A DNA stretch of 64,000 bases from Megascapheus bottae (lineage: Eukaryota > Chordata > Mammalia > Rodentia > Geomyidae): positions 1,192,861-1,256,860 of the forward strand of contig JANJXV010000189.1 of NCBI GenBank assembly GCA_024803745.1. The letters are read 5' to 3'. This document shows, in pieces, positions 43,401-54,222 of the stretch; position 1 is the first letter of the stretch, and each line of letters begins with the position of its first letter. Below the pieces are notes generated by a model. It ran no database searches, was not told the DNA's origin, and saw only the letters and a program-made list of their open reading frames with translations. Position numbers and translations under genes: made by a program.

Positions 43401-43960
43401 GACACACCTAGAAGAGGAGCAAGAATGCTTTGTGCCCAGGCCTAAGCTTCCCAGACCTAACAGGTGAAATTTGTAGGCTCAGCAGCAGCCTCTGCTGCTC
43501 CCTATCCTCCTCCGGCCCACACCAACAACACTCCTGTTCCTCTGTCCTTCTATTCTGCTCCAGGGCTGGACAGATGTTAGACATTTATCCAACCCCATGC
43601 TGGGTCCTGGAGTATATTCCCATCTCACCCACCTTGGTCGATGCCCACGATATCTGGCTCCGAGGTGAAGGCCGGTAAGATGTGGGTGCGATTTGGCGCT
43701 GGCCCCACTCCCTCCCACTCTGCCTTGACCTCCAACCGACCCTGAGCCCAACCCTCAGAGCCCTGGGGCCCAAGAGTCGTTGACCCCCAGCCCAATGGTG
43801 ATCCAACGTTTCTCTGCTGGGTCCTCGGAGCCTTGGAGGAGCCTGGGTCACTAGGCAGTGTAGTGGGGGTAGTTTTGGGGGTCAGGGGCAGCAGCAGAAG
43901 AGGCAGAGGCCAAAGCAGAACGCAGGGCCCACTGAGAGTCATCACAGTTCCTGCGCCCAT
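36217..43960 (-). CDS. PRSS47: Trypsin-fold serine protease, PRSS47-like, five exons
   Basis: Exons join in perfect phase: 43960-43633, 42815-42632, 41917-41640, 38472-38309 and 36537-36217, 1275 bases coding for 424 residues. The chain has a signal peptide (residues about 1-27, Leu-rich), a low-complexity linker to residue 109, a Cys118 that would tie the linker to the catalytic domain, an activation site K126|VFGG, and the triad His167 (AAHC), Asp218 (SDIAML) and Ser321 (GDSGGP). The C-terminus ends in a hydrophobic stretch (about 405-424) after a Ser/Thr-rich segment, suggesting a GPI anchor or membrane retention. The S1 pocket residue (position 189 in chymotrypsin numbering) is Ala315, not Asp, so trypsin-like cleavage is unlikely. 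The symbol is tentative: it rests on overall likeness and proximity to SPATA31. All splice sites are GT-AG and no stop interrupts. Confidence 0.82.
36820..38005. other. Intron 4 of the protease gene
   Basis: No embedded gene or clear repeat seen. Confidence 0.5.
38309..38472 (-). CDS. PRSS47-like exon 4
   Basis: Acceptor TTATTTTCACAG, donor GTGAGT. Encodes [23 protein letters not shown] and [17 protein letters not shown], the segment leading to the active-site serine and containing the 189-equivalent Ala. Confidence 0.9.
38766..39130. repeat. Degenerate (TCCA/CATC)n-rich tract
   Basis: Plus strand is pyrimidine-rich with many CATCCA, CCACCCA and TCCATC words, like an old tetranucleotide repeat. 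It lies in intron 3 of the protease gene. The open frames through it are compositional. Confidence 0.6.
39687..39835 (+). repeat. Dimeric ID-type SINE (3' truncated)
   Basis: GGCTGGGAGTTTGGCCTAGTG start, ends in an A run and is followed at once by a second copy. Confidence 0.85.
39845..40045 (+). repeat. Dimeric ID-type SINE
   Basis: CACAAGTTTGGCCTAGTGG start, complete second half, A tail at 40029. Confidence 0.87.
40155..40265 (+). repeat. ID half of a composite SINE
   Basis: GGAAGTGGCGCTGCAGCTTAAGTGGTAGAGC to AAGTCCCATGACTGAC; the left half is missing. Confidence 0.75.
40421..40462. repeat. (GT)n microsatellite
   Basis: About 21 uninterrupted units. Confidence 0.97.
40648..40880 (+). repeat. 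B1-ID composite SINE
   Basis: GGCCAGGTGCCAATGGCTCATG start, CTGTGGCTCAAGTGGCAGAAT, A-rich end. Confidence 0.8.
40920..41475 (+). mobile_element. L1 3' UTR fragment
   Basis: AGTGAGGTAAGTCAAGCCCA, TGTGTGGAAGCTAGATC and a 3' end with CATAACCCCTGTGTACATCA near 41430. Another old L1 lineage than the one at 48.4 kb. Confidence 0.7.
41640..41917 (-). CDS. PRSS47-like exon 3: catalytic Asp
   Basis: Acceptor GTCTCTTCCAG, donor GTAAGG. Encodes [32 protein letters not shown] with the catalytic Asp, VPVCLPP and CWITGWGM, all standard S1A landmarks. Ends with one base of the next codon. Confidence 0.9.
42043..42240 (+). repeat. B1-ID composite SINE in intron 2 of the protease gene
   Basis: GAGCCAGGTGCTGATGGTTCATC start, GGCTCAAGTAGTAGAATGC, ending AGAACTGGCCAAAA. 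Confidence 0.82.
42632..42815 (-). CDS. PRSS47-like exon 2: activation site and catalytic His
   Basis: Acceptor CTCTAACAG, donor GTGAGT. Encodes the linker Cys in [11 protein letters not shown] at the zymogen cleavage site, GQWPWQASL, the conserved FCGAVLI disulfide strand, and LVSAAHCF with the catalytic His. Phase 1 to 2. Confidence 0.9.
43633..43960 (-). CDS. PRSS47-like exon 1: signal peptide and linker
   Basis: The ATG at 43958-43960 begins [18 protein letters not shown] and a Leu-rich core, a convincing signal peptide. A TTG 30 codons upstream is not needed. Pro/Thr/Ser/Gly-rich linker follows, ending IDQ plus one base at donor GTGGGT. Confidence 0.75.
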
Positions 43961-44286
43961 GCCAAATCCCTGGAAGAGGCCCCCGACCGCTCCCTGACCA
44001 GGGTTTGATCTTGCCCTACCCAGGATGGACCCTGCCTTGAAGCCGACCAAGACACCCCAAGACAGTGCTTGACCTCAGTTGGATCCAGGCCCTCTCTCCC
44101 TCCCTGGCCCCGCCCTAATCCTTCCTACAACAGACTCCAACCGACTCAGGGGCCCTGGCACAGCCCTGATCCCAGCCTGACCCCAGGCTTCCACATATCC
44201 ACTAGGAGAAGGCTAGAGAATTGGGACGGGATAAGAAAAAGGTCATCCAGAAGTAGAGTGCCTCTGAACCTAGGTTTCATTCCTAG

Positions 44287-44319
<33 letters not shown>

Positions 44320-44323
44320 ACAA
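44287..44323. repeat. (CA)n microsatellite
   Basis: About 18 units with one CTC interruption. Confidence 0.95.
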
Positions 44324-44739
44324 ACCATAGGGAGGAATACTGTTTATCAGGAAAATGAAGATGGTATTGCAACCATTTAATGAGACTGTCAGACTTGGCA
44401 TAAGCAGTAAAATCACTATTGAATTGTGGGATACAAGATCTTAATATCAAAGGCACACCCCATCTCTGTAATACCTTGCATTTAAATGTGGGATCCTGCT
44501 GGGGTTTTTTTTTTAACCTACATTCTTCTGTTTTTGTTTTTGGTTTTGTTGTTTTTTTTTTTCCCTAGAGCCTTTGGGGTTTGCTTGTGGGGTTTTTTGT
44601 TTTGTTTTGAAGATTTTTTTAACATTGATTTTTACATCACATTTCAAATGTCCTGTTTAACAAACAAGTATTCAAGAAAGGATTCTCTATCTACAATCAC
44701 TGGCACATAGATTTTGGAACATAATTAAAATTAAGCTGA

Positions 44740-45010
44740 GGGTTTGTATGTCATAGATACATATCAATTATATAACATTATGTCTATAGAGAATATATTC
44801 CATCATATATTTTATGTCTATGTAGTTATATTTATATCTCCAAGACCATGTCCATAACCTCGGGTAGCCAAATATTGAGTCATCACTCTTGTACTGTTTG
44901 GATCTAATATCCATGTGCCTTTTGTTCCTTTGGTCTTGACTTATCTCACTCAACATGATTCGCTCTAATTTCATCCACTTCCCAGCGAATGCCATTATTT
45001 TATCTTGTCT
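44740..45010 (-). mobile_element. Antisense L1 3' fragment
   Basis: Plus strand shows CTTATCTCACTCAACATGATT and CGAATGCCATTATTTTATCTT, complements of the ORF2 end/3' UTR. Flanked left by T-rich low-complexity sequence (44500-44620). Confidence 0.75.
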
Positions 45011-45065
45011 GATGGCTTTGTTTTGTTTTAACCCACTAGTTTATAAATCTTGAAGTCCAATGATT

Positions 45066-45262
45066 TTTTTTTGCCAGCCCTGGGCTTGAACTCAGGGTCT
45101 GGGCACTGTCCTTAAACACTTTTTTTCTCAAGGCTAACATCTTGCCACTTGAGCAAGATGAGAGTACCACTTCTGGCTTTTTTCTGGTACTGAGCAATTG
45201 AACGCAGGACTTCATGCATACTAGGTAAGTACTCTACCCGTAGGCCAAATTCCCAGCCCTCT
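45066..45262 (-). repeat. Dimeric ID-type SINE
   Basis: Minus strand; T run at 45066; GGCCAAATTCCCAGCCCT at the end. Confidence 0.85.
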
Positions 45263-45509
45263 AGTGACCTTTTAAATACCACTCGTAAAGAAACAAAATC
45301 AAATGGAGTAGAATTTGTTTTGTGCACTTAAAATTAATTTGTGAATAATCACTTAGAGAGGGAAATGAAAGCAAACCAAACCAGCTCCTAATAACTTACT
45401 TAGTGACTTTTCCTTCTGTGCATTGTCCAAATAAGACAATTGTATAACTTGCCTGCTTCGCTTTCTCATTCACCTCATGAGAACTTTTCCTGTGGGAGAG
45501 CTTCGCCTA

Positions 45510-45692
45510 GCTCTCCCTAGTGCTCAAGGCTAGTGCTATACTACTTTGAGCCACTGCTCCACTTCTGGTTTTCTTATGGTTAGAGATAAGAATCTCACAG
45601 ATTTCCCTGCCTAGCAGGTTTTGAACAATGATTCTCAGATGTCAGCCTCCTGAGTAGCTAGGATTACAGGCATGAGCCACTGGTGCATGGCT
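45510..45692 (-). repeat. B1-ID composite SINE (5' part of complement lost)
   Basis: Plus strand has CTCAAGGCTAGTGCTATACTA, TTAGAGATAAGAATCTCACAG and GGATTACAGGCATGAGCC. Confidence 0.8.
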
Positions 45693-45711
45693 ATGGTGGG
45701 TTTGTTATTGT

Positions 45712-45902
45712 TGTTTGCCAGTCTTGGGGTTTGAACTCAGGGCCTGAGCACTATCATTGGGCATTCCCAAGGCTAGAGTTCTACCACTTGAGCCACGGCA
45801 CCATTTCTGGCTTTTTTCTATGTGTGGTACTGAAAAATCAAACCCAGGTCTTCGTGCATGCTAAGCAAGCACTCTACCACAAGGCCAAATTCCTGGCTCC
45901 TG
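45712..45902 (-). repeat. Dimeric ID-type SINE
   Basis: Minus strand, adjoining the preceding SINE. CCAGTCTTGGGGTTTGAACT to AAGGCCAAATTCCTGGCTCC on the plus strand. Confidence 0.85.
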
Positions 45903-45904
45903 GT

Positions 45905-47233
45905 GATTCCTTAAAGGTAGATACAGCTGTCTTTTGTCTACTTCCTGGCCACCATAGGGTGTTGAGGAATCTTCCATTACACCGGCCACTATCAAGGCCC
46001 AGACAATGAGCCAAGTGACCATGGACTGAAGCCTAGGAATCCTGAACCCAAATAACTATGTCCTTCTTATAAGCTACTCCTCTTAAGTATTTTCATTATA
46101 TTAACACCCTTTATAACTACAACACAGCAGGCTTCTTCCCTGGCCTGTACAAACTCACCTCCTGTATATGCAGATAGCAGGGAATTAATTCAGGAGTCTC
46201 AGCTTGGGGCTCAGTGGTCTAGACTCTTCATAACAGCTAAGCCTTTACTGGTCTACCTGTTGGGAAACAAGTATATCTGTCCTCCCCCAAGCTTAGAACT
46301 GAGGTGTGGAATGAAGCACTTCTCATAGAAGTGTAGAAGGTTTCCTAAGATGTAGCCTGGACCAGAGGAACATACAGACTAAGAAGCCAGGCTGCTGGTG
46401 GAAATCCCTGAATCTGTGTCAGCTCTGCGAACTGAGCCTGGGCTTCTCTGTGAAACCGGAATAATAACTGCTAACTCCAGGGGCTGTGAAGATTAGAGTT
46501 AGTGTCTGTGAAGTGCTTTGGTTAGGTGACTGGCATAACATGTTGTCATAAGTATTCTGAAGCCTAGCAAATAAACTGCTTGTGACCTAAAAATGCAGGC
46601 ATCTTTCCTATCCACACATCATCAAGTCTTCTGATGCTTGGAGAGTGCCTGCAGTCCCTGCTCTCACATCTAAACTTCAGCCTCAGCATTTGCCTCACAA
46701 TGATGTGAGAGCTACCAATGGTGTGTCTGGCAGTGTTCAGACCCCAGGAATAAGAGGAGATCCTGGAAAGCTTACATTATGGTGTCTGTGCCTAGGTAAA
46801 AGCAAAGGATGAAGAATAGACTTGGACAGCGTGCTTTTTTTTCTTTTGTGTCATATTTTCCCACAGTTCTACCGCAGTAATGAATTTTATCACATAAATT
46901 CATTCTACCTAGTTGAATTGTGTCAAAAGTGACCCAACTTACTCACCTGGTTCACCCCTGCCTGCACCATCCCCCTCCCCCACTGGCTCTGGGCTCAGCC
47001 ATGGGACTTCCCTTCTTGGGGTCTTCCTCTTGCTTCTTCATGGTCATGTTGAAGCCACCTGTTGTGTAAGAGGTGGGGTCCCCAAAGGGCGCTAGTGTGT
47101 GACTCTGTCCAGAGGGGGCAGGAGTGCTGTCTGTTAGAGCCACCCCAAACCACTGATTCTCACTCACTAATATAAAATGCTTATTTTCCACACCTGCTGA
47201 ATTTTTCAATTACCTATGTCTACAGTGTCAGAG

Positions 47234-47235
<2 letters not shown>
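45905..47235. other. Unannotated spacer
   Basis: No gene supported; no repeat recognised. Confidence 0.4.

Positions 47236-47236
<1 letters not shown>

Positions 47237-47282
<46 letters not shown>
47237..47282. repeat. (GT)n microsatellite
   Basis: About 22 uninterrupted units. Confidence 0.97.
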
Positions 47283-47283
<1 letters not shown>

Positions 47284-48007
47284 CATGACTGTACTCTATC
47301 TCTTGAGCCACACCTCTAGTCCAGCAATTTTGCTATTTGGTTAGAAATAGTCTGAGGAATGTTCTGGGAAGGATAGCCCAGAATTAGGGCCCTCAGATCT
47401 CCAGTCTACTGAATAACTAAGATTCTAGGTACAGTCACCAGCGCACACTTCTATTATTTTCTTTGCCCATTCATTAGTTGTTGGGCACCTAGGCCAATTT
47501 CACAACTACATGTTATGAATATTGTTATGATAAATATGGGTGTGCAAGTGTTTCTCTTGTATGTTGATTTCTCTGCATTTGATATATGCGTAGGTGTGAT
47601 ATAAAAATGTCAAAAAATCATTTTATGATGACTTTACATAGCAATTGTACTAGATTATATATTCCTACAAAGTGCATATGAGAGTTCTTTGTTATCACAT
47701 TCTCACTAGCATTTGTTGTTTTTTGATGACTTTGGTGAAAAAACATTTGACTCGGGTGAAAAAGATTATCAGTGTACTTTTGATTTTCATTTCCTTCAGA
47801 CCAAGGATGCTGAACGTTACAGAGAATATCATGTGAAAAGGATGTCTCTTGGGATAAAACTAGAAAGGAAGACCAAGTCAATAAAAGATTAAAGATGGGC
47901 TGAAAATGTGAAAACATTATCTTGCATTCTAATTCTTGGTAAGTTTGCTGTTCTGGACATTCTTTATGCATTCATATTTACAGGATATATAAGCTTTCTT
48001 TCTTCTC

Positions 48008-48130
48008 CTTAGGCTAGTGCTGGGACTTGAACTCAGGGAGTCATACTTGGGAACAGAAGGCTAGAGCTCTACCACTTGAGCCATAGCTCCACTATTGGCT
48101 CATTAATTAGAGATAAGAGTCTCTGGGCTG
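48008..48130 (-). repeat. SINE fragment (ID half, minus strand)
   Basis: GGGACTTGAACTCAGGGAGTC and AGCTCTACCACTTGAGCCATAG on the plus strand, cut by the next SINE. Confidence 0.7.
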
Positions 48131-48131
48131 C

Positions 48132-48368
48132 CAGACACTGGTGGCTTATAATTCTAGCTACTCAACAAGCTGAGATCTGAGGATTGCAGTTTGAAGTCAG
48201 CCTGGGCAGGAAAGTCCATGAGACTCTAATCTTCAATTAACCACCTAAAAACTGGAAGTGGAGCCACAGCTCAAGATGATAGAGTGTTAGTCTTGAGCAT
48301 AAAAGTTCAGGGACAGTATACAGGTCCTGAGTTTAAACCCTGCAACTGACCAGCAACAATAAAAAAAA
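48132..48368 (+). repeat. B1-ID composite SINE
   Basis: CCAGACACTGGTGGCTTATAATTC start, ACAGCTCAAGATGATAGAG, poly-A at 48360. It is followed immediately by the L1. Confidence 0.85.
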
Positions 48369-48374
48369 AATGTC

Positions 48375-49228
48375 TCTGATGCTGGAGGGGATGTGGCCAG
48401 GAGGGATCACTACTACACTGTTGGTGGGAGTGCAAATTCATTCAACCACTATGGAAAGCAGTATGGCAGTTCCTCAAAAGACTAAACATAGAACTCCCCT
48501 ATGACCCAGGAATTCCACTACTTGGCATTTACCCAACCATCCAGAAACAAGGGCATACTAAATCCACTAGCACAATGATGTTCATTGCAGCACTATTTAC
48601 CATAGCGAAGATATGGAACCAACCCAGATGTCCCTCAGTTGATGAGTGGATCAACAAGATGTGGTATTTGTACACAATGGAATTCTATGCTGCTGTCAGA
48701 AAGAACGACATTGCCCCATTTGTTAGGAAATGGAAAGACTTAGAAAAGATCATATTAAGTGAAGTAAGCCAGACTCTAAGGAACTTAGGCTCAATGGTTT
48801 TCCTCATTTATCATAATCAGTAGAAACCTTGGGCTCTCCTAGCAGAGATTTACAATAGAACAAAACCTCGATACATAAGGCCATACAGTGTGATGCTAAT
48901 GAAAGGACCTCTAGGATATAAAAACAAAAGTGAGTGATTGTTGTCCTTAATATACTATGTTATCTCTCATCTCTTTTGCTGTCCCTTGGTTAACTCATAT
49001 TGTTACAGTATTTCACTTTGTTATCTGATATATTGGATAAATGTGTATTTGGTTATTTGAAATTGGATAGGGAAGAGGGGAAAACAAGATGAGGGGCGGA
49101 GGTGGGGGGAGGGAAATGGGGACCAAGACATGAGAAAGGGTATCAATGTTTGTGAAGTAACGCACCTTCTATCTGGTGAATATAATGTAACCCTTCTATT
49201 AATTACAATAAAAAATATATGAAAAAAT
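48375..49228 (+). mobile_element. L1 3' end (5' truncated)
   Basis: GATGCTGGAGGGGATGTGGCC start, ORF2 tail with KIWNQPRCPSVDEWINK, 3' UTR and tail AATTACAATAAAAAATATATG. Flanked by AAAATGTCTCTGA (48368 and 49224), a target-site duplication, so it is a comparatively recent truncated insertion. Confidence 0.9.
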
Positions 49229-49402
49229 GTCTCTGAGCTTTCCTGTTTGGTCTGGCAAAAAGTAATACAGAGATTAATCAGGTAGTCTTTAAATTACGAT
49301 GCTATATGTTTCCTGCTTCACTCTGCTAGGTTATGGATGATAACTAAAGACTGGAATGCTGCTTTGCCAATACCACTTTATAAAGTATGAGTAATCAAGG
49401 GG

Positions 49403-49605
49403 AGAGGAGTTTGGCCTAGTGGTAGAGTGCTTGCTCAGCATGCACAAAGACCCAGGTTCAATTCCTTGGTACCACATACATAGATACATAGAAAAAGCTG
49501 GAAGTGGTGCTGTGGCTCAAGAAGTAGAGCTCTGGCCTTGAGAAAGCCCAAGGACAGTGCCCTGAATCCAAGCCAGGACTAGAAACAAACAAATAAAAAA
49601 TCACC
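49403..49605 (+). repeat. Dimeric ID-type SINE
   Basis: GGAGAGGAGTTTGGCCTAGTG start; flanked by GTATGAGTAATCAA (49386) and GTGTGAGTAATCAA (49632). Confidence 0.9.
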
Positions 49606-50097
49606 ACAAACAACAAAAAGCAACGTTTAAAGTGTGAGTAATCAAAGAAGCTTAAAAGATGGATTCTTTCCCGAGAGTGGTCTTCACTAGAAAATAGCAA
49701 TATTTTCTGGTTTTCCCAGGAGAGAACTGGCACACAGTTTTTAGCTGGGTTTACACTTTCTAGCTAGGATACATATTCTCTGAGTGATAAGCAGGAATAA
49801 GTAGCTGCAGTGATCAGACATAAAGTTTTTTTTATTATTATTATTAAGACTTACGTTATAGTCCTAAACTAAGAATTGTTCTTTGCCAATTTTAAATCTT
49901 CTTTGGAAGAGTCAAATTCAAGGATTTCAGAGCTAGGAACATCTCTGAAGTCACTCGGATCAGGGAATCCATGAGGCTCTGTTCCCATGGTGCTGTGAGT
50001 TTAATATTCTAAACCACTATTAAATCACTTTACAGAGAAACTTCCAGGTAGCCTCACTGTTCTATCTCAGACCTGCCCAGCCAGTCTCTTAACGGGC

Positions 50098-50337
50098 AGA
50101 ATGGGTTTCGTAATACAGAAGTTACCCTTCAAAACAGGAGAGTCAGGGTACCTGCGGAGAGCACTCGTGAACAATATGGCAGAAGAGAAGAGGGCCAAGC
50201 TTCACATTCAAAAACTCCAGAAAGCTTTAAATATCCGCGTGCGAGAGATTGATAAAGAAAAGGCGAACTTGAAGAACTTTTTGTTGAAGCTTCACAAGAC
50301 AAGTGGTTATTTTCCCTCAACATCATCATTCTTGTGA
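50098..50337 (+). CDS. Orphan coding-like exon (coiled-coil), uncertain
   Basis: After a possible acceptor (CTTAACGGGCAG, ending 50099) an open frame runs to a stop at 50335-50337. It encodes a Lys/Glu/Leu-rich helix (EEKRAKLHIQKLQKALNIR, then REIDKEKANLKNFLLKL), about residues 25-65, with coiled-coil character. AATAAA lies at about 50654 after a plausible 3' UTR. It could be a last exon, a decayed retrocopy, or chance. A second frame in the same place is also open to about 50250. I do not recognise the family. Confidence 0.3.
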   Translation, partial: RMGFVIQKLPFKTGESGYLRRALVNNMAEEKRAKLHIQKLQKALNIRVREIDKEKANLKNFLLKLHKTSGYFPSTSSFL

Positions 50338-50924
50338 TTGACTAATGGCAAAGATTTCAACTCGGAGAACGTGAGCCTCCAATTACCTCTATAGAATCCA
50401 AGAAAGCAGTATAAGCAACCAGGACATGACATTAAAAAAAAAAAGACTGTAATTAAAGGCACAAAGAGAATGTCTATGAAATAATTAACTGGTATCTACT
50501 ACTTTTAATAGAGACTATGTGTTGATTTTTCCTGATGACCTCATTTCTTTACAACAGGAAGCTACAATACGTGGTGCACACATTACTTTCTTACAAGCTT
50601 TCTTTGAGAGAAGAGCAAAGCTTAGCTGCTTTTAAGTGCCTTTTAATATTGACAATAAAATGTTATATTTTCTTTAATCCTGTCCTTTTGTCACTGATGT
50701 CAATTATTTTCCTATAGTCTGAATAGTATGGATAAATAAAAGTTGATATTGAAATTATGTTGAAAATAATAGCAAGAAAGCATAGATTATTGAATCTATA
50801 AGATGAATCTGTTCTACTCTAGGCTTCTTCAATTATGTGTCTGTGTGATTCTGGACTTAGAAAGTCTTTGATTCAAGCTGAAGCTAATAATACCTATAAT
50901 AAAAGATGGCTTTTAAGAGCTTGG

Positions 50925-50998
50925 GATGTAGCTCAATGGTGGAATGTTAAGCTATGTGCAAAGCCCTGGTTTCAATCTCTAGCACTACAAAAACAAGA
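50925..50998 (+). repeat. Monomeric ID element
   Basis: GGGATGTAGCTCAATGGTGGAATG with GGTTTCAATCTC box and a CTACAAAAACAA tail. Confidence 0.75.
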
Positions 50999-51017
50999 CT
51001 GAACGGTTTCTAAAGAA

Positions 51018-51205
51018 TTTGGGAGTTTGGCCTAGTGGTAGAGTGCTTGCCTAGCACGCACCAAGACCAGGGTTCGATTCCTCAGTACCACATACATAGA
51101 AAAAAAGCCACAAGTGGTGCTGTGGCTCAAATGATAGAGCTCTAGCCTTGAGAAAGCCCAAGGACAGTGCTCGTACAAGCCTAAGACTGGCAAAAAAAAA
51201 AAAAA
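51018..51205 (+). repeat. Dimeric ID-type SINE
   Basis: GGGAGTTTGGCCTAGTGG start; flanked by AAAGAATTTGGGA-like target duplication (51013 and 51203). Confidence 0.9.
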
Positions 51206-51327
51206 GAATTTGGGAATAATATATTGATGTACTTATAATTTCTGAATAATGCTATTTTTCTAGCAAAAATCTCTATGCATGTCTTTTTAAAAGACTGTAT
51301 CTTGTATACTTATTTTACTACTTTTTT

Positions 51328-51548
51328 TTTCAGTTGTGGGGCTTGAACTCTGGGCCTAGGTATTATCCTTAAGCTCTTCAGCTCAAGGCTACCACCCTTG
51401 AGCCACTGCACCACTTCTGGTTTTCTGGTGGTTAATTGGAGATAAGAGTCTCACAGACTTTAGTGCCCAGACTGGCTTTGAACCAAGATCCTCTGATCTC
51501 AGCCTCCTGAGTAGCTAGGATTACAGGCCTAAGCCACCATGACTGGCT
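51328..51548 (-). repeat. B1-ID composite SINE
   Basis: Minus strand; CAGTTGTGGGGCTTGAACTC to GGATTACAGGCCTAAGCCAC on the plus strand. Confidence 0.87.
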
Positions 51549-51549
51549 T

Positions 51550-52728
51550 ACTACTCACTTTTTTATGCAGTCTTAACATTTCCACTGATCATATTACAAA
51601 TGTCTCTCCACATTATCTACTGATTTTTGAAGCTACAGGTTCAATTATTTTGCTTTAGACTCAACAAATACCTTCTGGAGACACAGAAAAGTGTTGGTGG
51701 TGCCACCAGCCACAATTTTTATTACACATATTAAAATGTAAATAATTAACTAATTCAGATGAATTTTTGTTTGGTAATTATCATGAATTTTCTTTGGATT
51801 TGAAAATAAATAGAAGCCCTACATGTATTAGCCTAAATGATGAGGGGATCAGACAGACTGCCCTCCAAGGCACGAATTCATTGCAGTGGTAATCATTCTT
51901 ACCTTATCTCCTTTCTAACCTGACTAATGGGAAGACCTGAGGAAGTCTTATCGATCTTCTGCATGCTTCTGCAGGACTCTGCAGGACTTCAATGGGCCCT
52001 TACACTGCCCCAGGTGTGGCAGTGTCTGCTGAATGCCATGGAAGCAACCCTTTGAGTTGGCACGTTTTCCAGGTGCTTCTTCCTGGAATGAGGACCCAAA
52101 TCCCAGAGGCCATGTTGTCCTGGGAAGAGTCAGTGTCTGACTCAGCATGCTAATTTCTTCTGTCCCCATCAAGACTGCCCTTGCCACACAGCTCCAGGTC
52201 AGGGATCCCTAGAGCTGTGCGTATTCCTGGGTCACACATCCTCCCCGGGAGGATAGGTCTGGATCTCATCATCCTCTTCCAAGAAACCTCCCATGTAGGG
52301 GAACTGTATCCCTGCCTCTCAAACCCTTCCTGAGAGGTTTAGAGGGACTGGGAACGCCATGTTCCCTTATTAGATCTCTAATATGCCTTTTGCTATTTCC
52401 TCAGCAAAAACTCCAGCACTTCAACTTATCCAAATCTTCCCTTCATGTGAGTAGGACGGCTCTCTTGTCTTTCTTGCTGTGCAGTGGGACTTGTGGCAGC
52501 CTGTTCCTCTATTTGCCCCATTCTCTCCTCCAGTGCTACTGGGATGCCTCAGTCCTGATCCGCCTCACCACTCAGGAAGCCCATCTGAGGACATCTACGA
52601 TGGAGCTTCAGAACTCCTCCAACAGTGTCAAGAGCTAACATAGACTTCTAGCAATGACTCCATCCACCACGGCCATGACTATGCAGGGTTCAGCTGCGAT
52701 CTTATGGAGAGGTAAAACCTGCACTGGG
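51550..52728. other. Unannotated spacer with coding-like scrap
   Basis: Around 52480-52710 one plus frame reads WDLWQPVPLFAP... and EDIYDGASELLQQCQELT, then a TAG, then SNDSIHHGHDYAGFSCDLMER. It looks like a decayed coding sequence, but no family is recognised. Confidence 0.3.
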
Positions 52729-52930
52729 GGCTGAAAATGTGGCTTAGTAGTAGAGTGCTTGCCTAGCATACATGAAACCCTGAGTTTGATTCCTCAGTAC
52801 CACATACACAGAAAAAGCTGAAAGTGGTGCTGTGGCACAATGGTAGAGTGCCATCCTTGAACACAGAGAGAGGAGCAGAGACAGTTCCCAGGCCCTGAGT
52901 TCAAGCCCCAGGACTGGCAAAACAAACAAA
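52728..52930 (+). repeat. Dimeric ID-type SINE
   Basis: GGGGCTGAAAATGTGGCTTAGTAG start, GCTGTGGCACAATGGTAGAGTGC second half. Confidence 0.85.
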
Positions 52931-52934
52931 ACTC

Positions 52935-54020
52935 TGCACTGACAGAGCTAACTTAGGAAATGGCATGTTAGGATATTGTACAAAGCAGACTGAAGTAAAC
53001 AGTTTTTTAATCTTTATTTTCTAATATTGAGAAAATTTTCCTCCTTATTTTTGAAGAAATGGTCCACTGTGTAAACATTGGTCAGGCATACCTATTACTG
53101 AAGCTGAAAAGAGTTCGCTTCTCCTCCTCTTTTCCCACCTGGCCTCAACTTGTGGGTCCATGAACTAGGTAGATACAGCAAATCACTGATGCCTTCTGAG
53201 CCCCTCCCCCCTGGAGAAATGGGGAAGTTTTCCTATTGTGACTGTGGTACCTATTCAGTGACATGAGATAAGCAAAGCAGTGGTGCTGACATCACATAGC
53301 CAAGACAGATTGGGGGGAAGGCATCTTGACTGTCTCCAACTGCCTGCTGTCTTTGAATCGGTCCTTTTTTTCTAGCTTTCCCATGAAGCCAGTGGGTGGA
53401 CAATGCCTTCCAAAAAGCTGCTTTCCTGGCTTCACTTAGTGAGTGGCAGAGCCTATTGCTTGTAGTTAAAAAACTCTTGAGTGACATGCCCACCAAGCCA
53501 GCCAGGCTCTACACCAAGGACACAAAATAAAAATGGCTGTTCTTGAGTTATATGCATGGTCCTTCAAAAATTACCTACGTGATAGCAAGAACTATGTATT
53601 CATATGTGTTTACAGGACAGAATAGAATAGAAAGATAAAAATATTTTAGTTAATTACACGTTTGGATAACAAAAACAATAATGTAATTCTAATAACTTTA
53701 CACACAGCTTTCCAATAGACAAACATTCAGGTTCTGTTTGCCATTTAGGAGTTAAAAACCTTAAGTAGGTAGTCAGCAGCTAGAAAATGGGCTTGATAAT
53801 GGCTAGCTGCTCCCATTTTGTATTTCATTTTCCAGAAAAACAACTTCATTATTTATTGCACCTACTTCACTGGCTTCTTGTGAGAAGTCAAGTAACAGAG
53901 GCACAATGTATTTGGTACATAGTGGGCATCTGAGAACTATTCATTGCTTTCCCAACATGGATAATATAACTTAGTCTTTGTATGCATGCAAGCTCTTTAC
54001 CAACAATGAAAAAGTCTTCA
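52935..54020. other. Unannotated spacer
   Basis: No gene supported. An 81-codon minus frame at 53251-53496 has no recognisable domain. Confidence 0.4.
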
Positions 54021-54021
54021 A

Positions 54022-54222
54022 GGTGCCAGGATTTTGGCCTAGTGGGAAAAGTGCTTGCCTAGCATGCACAAAGACCCGGGTTCAATTCCTCGGTACCACA
54101 TACATAGAAAAAGCTGGAAGTGGTACTGTGGCACTAGTGGTAGAGCACTAGCCTTGAAGAAAAGCCCAAGGATGGTGTTCAGGCCATCAGTTTAAGCCCC
54201 AGGACTGGCAAAAAAAAAAAGT
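54022..54222 (+). repeat. Dimeric ID-type SINE
   Basis: GGTGCCAGGATTTTGGCCTAG start; flanked by AAAAAGTCTTCAA on both sides (54009 and 54219). Confidence 0.92.
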
